A stretch of DNA of 64,000 bases from Nitrosarchaeum sp. (GTDB taxonomy: Archaea; Thermoproteota; Nitrososphaeria; Nitrososphaerales; Nitrosopumilaceae): contig NZ_JAILWF010000003.1 of assembly GCF_025699065.1 (NCBI RefSeq), positions 185,270-249,269 on the forward strand, given 5' to 3'. Under the pieces are notes generated by a model, which made no database searches, was not told the DNA's origin, and saw nothing but the letters and a program-made list of their open reading frames with translations. Position 1 is the stretch's first letter. Each line of letters starts with the position of its first letter. Positions 57,304 to 64,000 of the stretch are shown piece after piece. Position numbers and translations under genes: made by a program.

Positions 57304-57317
57304 TGGTCATATGACCA
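57304..57317. promoter_or_regulatory. Perfect 14-base palindrome between divergent genes
   Basis: TGGTCATATGACCA, self-complementary, ending 13 bases before the start of the PadR-like gene (57331) and 49 bases upstream of the microprotein operon start. Spacing and symmetry fit an operator for a dimeric winged-helix protein, most simply the adjacent one. Confidence 0.6.
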
Positions 57318-57330
57318 AAATGAGAATAAG

Positions 57331-58140
57331 GTGATAAGATTGGTTAGAAAAAAACATGATTTACTGAGAACTGGATTGTCTTCAGAATTATTTTTTTTGG
57401 CAATGCTAAAGCCAGATACTGGCTCTGATCTAGGAAGACGTTTACAAGGCCGAAAAACACCCTCAATGTCAAAAATTTACCGCAATCTAAATGATTTAGA
57501 ATTTTCTAAATATCTCAAGAAAATTGATAATGTCTACCATGTAAATCCAAAAAAATTATTTTTAGAAATAGAGAATCAGTTAAAATCAAAAAACCAATAT
57601 TTTGACGATGTTGAAAAAAAATTGATTATTAAAGTATTATCTGGAAACTTTTTTTTGGGTATTTTTAGTATTAGGACAATTGAAGAATTAAAAAGACAAC
57701 CAAAAGGTGATCATAAAATCGATGCACTAACTATATTTTTCAATTATATTGGACATTTTTCTAGTATTGTGTTGTTTCAATGTTTACATGATCCTAAAAT
57801 AAAAAAATCAAATCAAATATTAAAAAAAATGTCTCCAAATGAAGTTGATGAAATGTTTAATGAACTTGATACTTTTGAACAAGAATTTAGTGTCAAAGGA
57901 AAAAAACTTATTGATTCTGAAATTTCTAAAATGCCAAAACAATTCATTCTTTCTATGGAACAATCTACCCCCGCTTTTTTTGAAATAATTGATAACATGA
58001 AATACAGTATTGGAAAACTTTCGTCAATGGTTCCATTCTATATGATGAAAGAGTCGACATTGAAAAAACTAAGCTCACTATGGGATCAGAGTAAGGGATT
58101 TGAATTAGGAGTTAAGATGGCCTTAAAACCTCAACGTTAA
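57331..58140 (+). CDS. PadR-like winged-helix protein with extra C-terminal domain (269 aa)
   Basis: GTG 57331. Residues about 15-75 look like a PadR-type winged helix (SSELFFLAMLKPDTGSDLGRRLQ..SKIYRNLNDLEFSKYLKKI). The 190-residue C-terminal part is helical with no known family. At the head of the island, it may control the divergent microprotein operon and/or the genes downstream. Ends 16 bases before the next gene. Confidence 0.6.
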   Translation: MIRLVRKKHDLLRTGLSSELFFLAMLKPDTGSDLGRRLQGRKTPSMSKIYRNLNDLEFSKYLKKIDNVYHVNPKKLFLEIENQLKSKNQYFDDVEKKLIIKVLSGNFFLGIFSIRTIEELKRQPKGDHKIDALTIFFNYIGHFSSIVLFQCLHDPKIKKSNQILKKMSPNEVDEMFNELDTFEQEFSVKGKKLIDSEISKMPKQFILSMEQSTPAFFEIIDNMKYSIGKLSSMVPFYMMKESTLKKLSSLWDQSKGFELGVKMALKPQR

Positions 58141-58156
58141 TTGAATTTTTGAAAAA

Positions 58157-58987
58157 ATGTCAAATTATTTTATTTCAAGCAATGATAGGTCTATAGAGAT
58201 TTGGGGTACTGCTCTTCTTCCATTTGAGCCTACTGGATGGCTAAAAGACCTTAGAACAGAAATTCAAAATAAAATAAAACAACTAAAACCTACAAATTTT
58301 CTTTATTCCAAATTAACCTCTTCAAAAAGAGACAAGGTAGATCTTGATAATGTTTTGTTTTACAATGTTGCATATTCTACATTTTCTAATTTATCGCTTG
58401 ATTCTATTATAATGGAGCGAAGTTATCAAAAACCAAAACCTACACCTGATGGAAAAAATTATGATTATTATCTATATTATACAGTTGAAAAAGTAGAATC
58501 AGAACATAAACGGAAAAAAGTTCTAGGTACTTTTTCTAATTTACCTATAGATAATTTTGACTCACAAACTAAGGTTGATAGAATTTGGTATTCTATTAAA
58601 AAAGGTAGCATTACTCATTTTAAAAAAAATCATACTACAGAATTTGGCGTAAACATCTCGATCACCTCATCTAATCTTCGATTAGTATCTGAAGTTGGAA
58701 TGAAAAGAATTATCGATGCATCTATTGCCTCTTTTCAATCTCATCTTGGAGATGAACCTGAGATGTTTAAGAGATTAGCTCAAAACTTATCAATAAATCA
58801 AAACGATGCAAAATATCTACTCTGTGATGAATCTCACGCTGTATTAGGAAGCAGTAGTTTACTTACATCCCATCGTGATGGAATTAAATGGAATCCAAAT
58901 GATGATTTGGCAGTTTTTATCTCACTTGCTCTAAATTCAAATCAAAAATCTCTTGATGTATCTGGGGAAATATTTTCTGTATCTTAA
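58157..58987 (+). CDS. Island hypothetical protein (276 aa)
   Basis: ATG 58157. No family recognised. An N-terminal half with IEIWGTALLPFEPTGWLKDLRTEIQNKI, a Tyr-rich stretch (NYDYYLYYTVEKVESEHKRK) and a C-terminal helix/strand part. No membrane helix, no visible catalytic motif. It lies between the PadR-like gene and the SRA-HNH gene in the same direction, so it may belong to the defence unit. Confidence 0.5.
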   Translation: MSNYFISSNDRSIEIWGTALLPFEPTGWLKDLRTEIQNKIKQLKPTNFLYSKLTSSKRDKVDLDNVLFYNVAYSTFSNLSLDSIIMERSYQKPKPTPDGKNYDYYLYYTVEKVESEHKRKKVLGTFSNLPIDNFDSQTKVDRIWYSIKKGSITHFKKNHTTEFGVNISITSSNLRLVSEVGMKRIIDASIASFQSHLGDEPEMFKRLAQNLSINQNDAKYLLCDESHAVLGSSSLLTSHRDGIKWNPNDDLAVFISLALNSNQKSLDVSGEIFSVS

Positions 58988-59130
58988 GGAATTCTATAGG
59001 TATCATTTGCAATTTTATCTAATTTTTCGCTAATCTTTTTCATAGTCTCATGTAATGATTTTACTTCTTCAAGAAGTAACTTTAGTGTATCATTAACCAG
59101 ATCTATGTGTGTTATTTCTTCTGAACCCAT
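58984..59130 (-). CDS. Coiled-coil microprotein (48 aa)
   Basis: ATG 59130: MGSEEITHIDLVNDTLKLLLEEVKSLHETMKKISEKLDKIANDTYRIP. Strong heptad pattern, acidic. The end overlaps the convergent hypothetical gene by 4 bases. No family recognised. Confidence 0.55.
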   Translation of the reverse strand: MGSEEITHIDLVNDTLKLLLEEVKSLHETMKKISEKLDKIANDTYRIP

Positions 59131-59228
59131 GAATTATGTTATGGTGTATCTATAAAAAAAGGCTTTATTTTATAATAAAAGTATTATTTTCTTAAATTCT
59201 AGTTCTACATTATCTCCTTTGATTATTT

Positions 59229-59873
59229 ATGGTTGAAGAAATTTTAAGTTATGATGAAATGTGTGCTAGAGAAAAAACTAGTCTTCAAAAAGGCATTAAT
59301 TTTAACTTGGGTGAAAGACACTCTATTGTTTTAATGTCTAGAATACCTGGTGCAAAATATGAAGATGAATTTCTAGAAAACAACACAGTTTTGATTTATG
59401 AAGGTCATAATGCTTACCAGAAAGAAGGAGTTGATACTACAACTATAGATCAACCAGAAAGAGTTGCAGGAAAACTTACTCAGAATGGAAAATTTCATGA
59501 GGCTGCAACTCAGTTCAAAAATGGTGATAGAACTGCAGAGCGTGTTAAAGTATATGAAAATCTAGGTGGTGCAACTTGGATTTATCATGGAGATTTCTTT
59601 CTAACTGATTCATGGATTCACCATAATGGCACAAGAAAAGTATTCAAATTCAAATTAACTGCTCATGACGGAAGTCAATTTACTGTAAAAGATACTGATA
59701 CCATACAACGAAGAAAAGTTATTCCAAGTAATATAATGACTAAAGTATTGGAACTACATGGCCGTAGCTGTCATGAGTGTCATAGCACAGATAATCTGAC
59801 GTTTATTCATACTGGAACTGATTTGATAACTAGTGATAATGTTCACATTGTTTGTGATAAACACTATATGTAA
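59229..59873 (+). CDS. SRA-like (YDG) domain with C-terminal HNH nuclease
   Basis: ATG 59229. Residues about 22-165 follow the SRA/YDG pattern: GERHSIVLMSRIPGAKYEDEF, IYEGHNAYQ, KLTQNGKFHEAATQFKNGDR, AERVKVYENL and WIYHGDFFLTDSWI. The C-terminal 34 residues are a treble-clef HNH: CHEC (181-184), His194, Asn204, and CDKH (209-212). SRA domains flip out modified cytosines, and SRA-HNH pairs are Type IV-like enzymes that cut modified DNA. Located upstream of dndB-D. Target modification is inference. Confidence 0.75.
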   Translation: MVEEILSYDEMCAREKTSLQKGINFNLGERHSIVLMSRIPGAKYEDEFLENNTVLIYEGHNAYQKEGVDTTTIDQPERVAGKLTQNGKFHEAATQFKNGDRTAERVKVYENLGGATWIYHGDFFLTDSWIHHNGTRKVFKFKLTAHDGSQFTVKDTDTIQRRKVIPSNIMTKVLELHGRSCHECHSTDNLTFIHTGTDLITSDNVHIVCDKHYM

Positions 59874-59950
59874 AATCTTTGAACTTGTCTTCTATTTAAA
59901 ACGAAAATAATTTGGAAATCCTTTTGTACATCGTATTAAAGTATTAATTT

Positions 59951-60721
59951 ATGGGTATAGGAAATTTTTTTCGTAATCTCAATCGTAATTCTAAACTGAT
60001 TCAAGTTGATTGTTCTGATGGAAATCCACGTTTTATTGAGAAAAACCCTACAGAATTTTTAAAATCATTTGAAAATGAATGGCATACTGATTTTAGTTCA
60101 TCAGCTAATATTCTATCTCAAAGTGGAAGCATTGGACTTAGAATCAATAGAACGCCAAAGAATATTATGGGTGATTTAGATCCAATAAATCAAACAATTA
60201 GATTGGAATTAATTATGATTCATAGATTAATGACATTTAATCCATGTAGTAAAGAAAATGAGATATCTGTTAATCGTAAAATAAGTGAAATAATTGAAGC
60301 AGGTAGAAAAATGCGTGAATTTAGTTTATTGGTGAAAGATATCAAATCTAACGAAATTGAATTTTCACAATTAAAATCTATTACTAAAACTAATAATACA
60401 AAAGATACTCTTGCATTAAATGCATTTGATGAATTTGAAAAATCTCAAAAAGAAAGAGAATTACGTTTATTATCTTTAATTCAAGAATTTAATCACATTA
60501 TATCTAAGTTAAAAATTACCAATGATGTGTTGCTTGAAAATAAAATTAACAAAAAACCTACTTATGAATTAAACTGGGAACAAAAATATCATGAAACAAT
60601 TTTATCTGAAGTACAATCCGAAAAAGATTGGGAGCATGACAAAAACAAATTTTGTGTTGAAAATAAAAGTTTTGATGAATACAAATCTATATACTCTGAT
60701 GTTTTAGACACGTATTTTTAA
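59951..60721 (+). CDS. Island hypothetical protein (256 aa)
   Basis: ATG 59951. Helical overall; the part about 150-205 is a coiled coil (FEKSQKERELRLLSLIQEFNHIISKLK). No TM segment or known motif. Same direction as, and 77 bases after, the SRA-HNH gene, so a role with it or with Dnd is plausible but unproven. Confidence 0.5.
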   Translation: MGIGNFFRNLNRNSKLIQVDCSDGNPRFIEKNPTEFLKSFENEWHTDFSSSANILSQSGSIGLRINRTPKNIMGDLDPINQTIRLELIMIHRLMTFNPCSKENEISVNRKISEIIEAGRKMREFSLLVKDIKSNEIEFSQLKSITKTNNTKDTLALNAFDEFEKSQKERELRLLSLIQEFNHIISKLKITNDVLLENKINKKPTYELNWEQKYHETILSEVQSEKDWEHDKNKFCVENKSFDEYKSIYSDVLDTYF

Positions 60722-60919
60722 TGATCAATATATCGTCAAATATTTCTAATTTTTTTAAAATTAAAAATTCGTTTCAAAAAAATAACTAAAATAAAATGTG
60801 ATTAAAAATTCAATATGCTATTTTATAATTTAATATTTGATCTTAACCAATCTGTTTGTTTTTTTGATTAAAACGAAGAAATTCAATAACTCTATAAACA
60901 ATTACTCAATACCCAAAAC

Positions 60920-61090
60920 ATGGTAAAATCTGAAATTGGTGGACGTCCAGTAGATATTACAAGAGAAGATGGTAAGATCAAGATAGTTTTCCATCCTATG
61001 GCAAAAGGTGCCACTCATCCCGATGCAAACGTCTTTTCAATAAAATTATCAAAAGTGGACATTGAAATCCTCAAAAAAGCATTGGGATAG
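60920..61090 (+). CDS. Small beta-rich protein upstream of dndB (56 aa)
   Basis: ATG 60920: MVKSEIGGRPVDITREDGKI then KIVFHPMAKGATHPDANVFSI and a C-terminal helix (VDIEILKKALG). A compact beta domain. It lies 66 bases before dndB in the same direction. No family recognised; a Dnd accessory is possible. Confidence 0.55.
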   Translation: MVKSEIGGRPVDITREDGKIKIVFHPMAKGATHPDANVFSIKLSKVDIEILKKALG

Positions 61091-61156
61091 ACATACTTCC
61101 TTTTGGTAATTTTATACTTCCACTAGACTTTTAACATACTTCCATGTTGATTAGGC

Positions 61157-62260
61157 ATGTCTCGAGCTCGAGTTGATGAACAATTTGTGGGTAGTGAAAC
61201 ATATGGTTTTGATGCAATTAGGGGTATCCAGGCTGGAAATGAATTCTATGTTGCAATGTGTCCACTCAAAATTATCCCAAAATTGTTTATCTTCAACGAT
61301 TATGACATTCCCCCCGAACTTCGAGCACAAAGAACCCTTAGTTCCACTAGAATTCCTGCAATCAAAAATTACATTTTGAATAATCCTGATAGCTATATCT
61401 TTTCTTCACTTACTGCATCTGTTGATGGAGTGATGAAATTTACTCCAGCTGCATCACTTGGTCAAGATGGAAAACTTGGACGTCTTTACATCAACATGGA
61501 TTCAAGGCTTTTGATAAATGATGGGCAACATAGAAGAAAAGCCGTAGAAGAGGCACTAAAAGAAAGACCCGAATTAGGTCACGAGATGATATCTGTGGTA
61601 TTTTTCAAAGATGATGGATTAAAACGAAGCCAACAAATGTTTTCAGATTTAAATAAAAATGCAGTAAAACCAACCAAATCACTTAACATATTATATGATC
61701 ATCGAGATGTCTATTCAAAATTTATTGTTGACTTAGTAAATAAAATTGAAATATTTGTAAATCGAGTTGATCTAGAAAGAACTAGCATCTCAAATCGTTC
61801 AACTAAAGTCTTTACATTAAATGGAATCTCTGATGCTACAATGCGATTACTTGGAACATCTAAGGGAAGAAAACTTTCATCAGAAGAAAAAGAAATGATT
61901 AGTAGTTTTTGGGAAACGGTTTCTAAAAATATTCCAGAGTGGCAATTACTAATACAAGATAAAGTTTCATCATTTGAGTTACGTAAAGATTTTGTACATA
62001 CTAACACTAATGTTCTTAATTCCTTAGGTATTGTAGGATATATTATGATGCGAGAATTTCCAAGTACTTGGAAAGAAAAATTACGTGGCCTAAAAAATAT
62101 TGATTGGTCTAGAAATAACCCTGAATGGCAAGGTCGATTAATTGTTAATAAACAAATGATCAAAAATGCACGAGGAATTGAACTTGCCGCAAATACAATT
62201 ATGCAAAAATGTGGTGTCAAATTACCTGAAGATAGGCTAAAACATGAGGCTAAAATTTGA
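61157..62260 (+). CDS. dndB: DndB-like DGQHR-domain protein (367 aa)
   Basis: Contains the DGQHR motif (LLINDGQHRRKAVEEALKERP, residues 122-126) and the FSDLNKNAVKPTKSLNILYDHRD segment typical of DndB. In known Dnd systems DndB represses the operon and lowers phosphorothioation. ATG 61157. Its TGA overlaps the dndC TTG by four bases. The preceding AT-rich gap contains a likely promoter. Confidence 0.88.
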   Translation: MSRARVDEQFVGSETYGFDAIRGIQAGNEFYVAMCPLKIIPKLFIFNDYDIPPELRAQRTLSSTRIPAIKNYILNNPDSYIFSSLTASVDGVMKFTPAASLGQDGKLGRLYINMDSRLLINDGQHRRKAVEEALKERPELGHEMISVVFFKDDGLKRSQQMFSDLNKNAVKPTKSLNILYDHRDVYSKFIVDLVNKIEIFVNRVDLERTSISNRSTKVFTLNGISDATMRLLGTSKGRKLSSEEKEMISSFWETVSKNIPEWQLLIQDKVSSFELRKDFVHTNTNVLNSLGIVGYIMMREFPSTWKEKLRGLKNIDWSRNNPEWQGRLIVNKQMIKNARGIELAANTIMQKCGVKLPEDRLKHEAKI

Positions 62261-63783
62261 GTGAATCTATATTTGATAAAAGAAGTCTAGCAAATATTTA
62301 TGAAGAAATAAGAAAAGTCTATCTTAGTGATAATAGACCTTGGATAATTGGATTCAGTGGTGGTAAAGATTCTACATGTCTAATTCAACTTGTATGGAAT
62401 GCATTATCTGAATTACCAAAAGAAAAATTACAAAAAAAGATCTATGTCATCTCTTCTGATACTCTAGTTGAAACTCCAAAGATTGCAGAGCGAATCACTA
62501 CTACTTTAGACAATATTGAGCAAGCAGCAAAAAATACCAACCTTTTGATATCTACTAATTTACTGAGACCAAAGATTACTGATACTTTTTGGGTTAGAAT
62601 GCTTGGCTTGGGGTATCCTGCACCAACTACTATGTTTAGGTGGTGTACTGATATGTTGAAGATTAACAATGCTGATAGATTCATTCAAGAAAAGGTCTCA
62701 GAGTATGGTGAGGCAATAGTCCTGTTAGGAATGAGAAAAAGTGAGAGTTCTACAAGACAACAATCAATGAATCTGTATAAGATTGACAATAGTCTACTTT
62801 CAAGACACTCAAAATATGCTCAAACCTATGTGTATACTCCATTAGAAGACTTTACTGCTGAAGATGTCTGGAACTATCTTTTACAAAACAAAAATCCATG
62901 GGGTGAGCAAAATAGAGACTTATTAGCATTATACCAAGATGCAAACGCAAGCGAATGTCCTCTAGTTGTAGATACTAGCACTCCTTCATGTGGTGGTGGA
63001 AGATTTGGATGCTGGACATGCACAGTTGTAGATAAACAAAAACACTTGGGAAATTTTATTGAACATGGAGAGGAATGGATGGAAACTCTTGTAGAACTAC
63101 GTCAAATCCTAAAAGATACTCAAGAACAATCAGAATGGGCAAAAGTCCGAGAAAAGAAGAGAAGACATGGTAGAGTAGAACTAAAAACATATGGTTCAAA
63201 ATGTCCAAAATGTGAAACACTAAATGAACCATCAGCAGAATATTGTAAAAATTCTGGATGTGGAGAACCACTGATCAATTATACACCTGGACCATATACG
63301 ATGGAATTTAGAAAACAATATTTAGAAAAACTTCTTTTGGGACAACTAAAAATTCAAAAAGAAGGACCAAATCCAAATCAAAAATTAATCTTAGATGAAG
63401 AGATACATGAAATTCAAAGAATTTGGAGAATGGAACAAGGTGATTGGCAAAATAGTGCTTATCAAATTTATAAAAAAGTTACTGGAAAAACTCTAGAATC
63501 AGTTAAAGAAGACATGGGAGGATTTAATAAAATGGAAGAAGAATTGTTGCAACAAGTATGTACTAAACATAATGTACCTGCAAAATTAGTTAGCATACTG
63601 CTTAATTTAGAATTTGAACATCAAGGTGCAACAAGACACTCTAAAATTTATGGAAAAATTAAATCTGAATTAACAAAAGAATGGCGTGATGATATGACTG
63701 AAATCATGAAAGAACTAACTGATGATAGAGACAAAAGGAATACTGTGAAATCAAATGCTTTTGACAAAAGTCACACTGAATGA
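62257..63783 (+). CDS. dndC: DndC-like sulfurtransferase (PAPS reductase family, 508 aa)
   Basis: Adds sulfur to the DNA backbone together with the other Dnd proteins. The ATP pyrophosphatase loop is FSGGKDST (residues 33-40). A later cluster has CGGGRFGCWTCTVV, whose cysteines probably bind a 4Fe-4S cluster, and MRWCTDMLK resembles PAPS reductase. A zinc-ribbon-like CPKCETLN...YCKNSGCGEPL lies at about 309-330. TTG 62257 overlaps the dndB stop (TTGA); its end overlaps dndD by 29 bases. Confidence 0.9.
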   Translation: MSESIFDKRSLANIYEEIRKVYLSDNRPWIIGFSGGKDSTCLIQLVWNALSELPKEKLQKKIYVISSDTLVETPKIAERITTTLDNIEQAAKNTNLLISTNLLRPKITDTFWVRMLGLGYPAPTTMFRWCTDMLKINNADRFIQEKVSEYGEAIVLLGMRKSESSTRQQSMNLYKIDNSLLSRHSKYAQTYVYTPLEDFTAEDVWNYLLQNKNPWGEQNRDLLALYQDANASECPLVVDTSTPSCGGGRFGCWTCTVVDKQKHLGNFIEHGEEWMETLVELRQILKDTQEQSEWAKVREKKRRHGRVELKTYGSKCPKCETLNEPSAEYCKNSGCGEPLINYTPGPYTMEFRKQYLEKLLLGQLKIQKEGPNPNQKLILDEEIHEIQRIWRMEQGDWQNSAYQIYKKVTGKTLESVKEDMGGFNKMEEELLQQVCTKHNVPAKLVSILLNLEFEHQGATRHSKIYGKIKSELTKEWRDDMTEIMKELTDDRDKRNTVKSNAFDKSHTE

Positions 63784-64000
63784 TCTTGGCGTCTATCGAG
63801 GACGCAATGAGTTTGATTTTAAAACAACACCTGAATGTCCTGTCATTTTATGTGGGGGAACAAATGGTGCAGGAAAAACGACTCTCTTTGAATCCATCAT
63901 GCTATGTTTGTATGGTCAGAACTCTTTTGAGCAAAAAATCACTCTCAAACAATACCATGCATCAATTTTGAGGTCCATTCATCGATATTTAGGCACAAAA
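63755..64000 (+). CDS. dndD: DndD-like SMC-type ATPase (N-terminal part)
   Basis: Starts at ATG 63755 inside the dndC end and is open to the window edge (82 codons). MLLTKVTLNDLGVYRGRNEF is the SMC/Rad50-style N-terminus, and the Walker A is GGTNGAGKTTLFESI (about 34-48). DndD couples ATP hydrolysis to modification, possibly with DNA nicking. The coiled coil and C-terminal ATPase half lie outside the window. Confidence 0.88.
   Translation, partial: MLLTKVTLNDLGVYRGRNEFDFKTTPECPVILCGGTNGAGKTTLFESIMLCLYGQNSFEQKITLKQYHASILRSIHRYLGTK

Noticed and set aside
1..64000. CRISPR array, rRNA or classic insertion sequence
   Set aside because: No regularly spaced repeats with unique spacers, no rRNA sequence and no transposase-like protein were seen.

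Overview
The window is an AT-rich archaeal chromosome segment, most likely from a marine or freshwater ammonia-oxidizing thaumarchaeon (Nitrososphaerota, Nitrosopumilus/Nitrosarchaeum-like). The evidence is a FEN-1 nuclease, TBP and TFB factors, a tRNA-Ser with a long variable arm, an Lrp/AsnC regulator, a PEFG-CTERM surface protein, secreted proteins carrying the WIKNNAxWWADG repeat, very many small zinc-ribbon proteins, and TATA boxes about 25 bases upstream of start codons (leaderless transcripts). No ammonia monooxygenase, rRNA or CRISPR array is present.

Layout. 1-2.6 kb: FEN-1 (cut by the window edge) and tRNA-Ser(CGA), whose 3' end is repeated 1.26 kb downstream. The repeats bracket a mini-element holding a reverse-strand operon of overlapping zinc-finger microgenes. 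2.6-17.2 kb: an eRF1-like paralog without the NIKS motif, secreted proteins, a class III nucleotide cyclase, DoxX, Sua5/TsaC, membrane microproteins, a beta-propeller protein and multi-module secreted proteins. Several secreted-protein genes share a 20-base promoter block. 17.3-34.9 kb: MscL, stand-alone RAM and SRPBCC proteins, a coiled-coil protein, a JAMM peptidase, an orphan ABC permease pair, two divergent secreted coiled-coil proteins, a PEFG-CTERM protein and a SNF2 helicase. 35-46 kb: TBP, Fe/Mn superoxide dismutase, a GlcD-like flavoprotein, a matrixin-type protease, an HD-GNAT fusion, a membrane J-protein, an Lrp regulator and TFB. 46-54 kb: TPR and zinc-finger microproteins, a CofH/MqnE radical SAM enzyme, a thiamine-binding MTH1187 protein, CBS-TrkH, a frameshifted DUF2061 gene and an aminotransferase. 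54-57 kb: two repetitive lysine/arginine-rich proteins, winged-helix regulators, a nuclease-like protein and a three-gene microprotein operon.

57.3-64 kb is the most distinctive part: a defence island. It has a PadR-like regulator next to a perfect 14-base palindrome, unknown proteins, an SRA-like/HNH endonuclease candidate, and then overlapping dndB, dndC and dndD (cut by the window end), the DNA phosphorothioation genes. No dndA is present, so the cysteine desulfurase is presumably supplied from elsewhere. The SRA-HNH gene, which by family would cut modified DNA, sits directly upstream of a DNA-modification operon, and the unknown genes between them are candidate new components.
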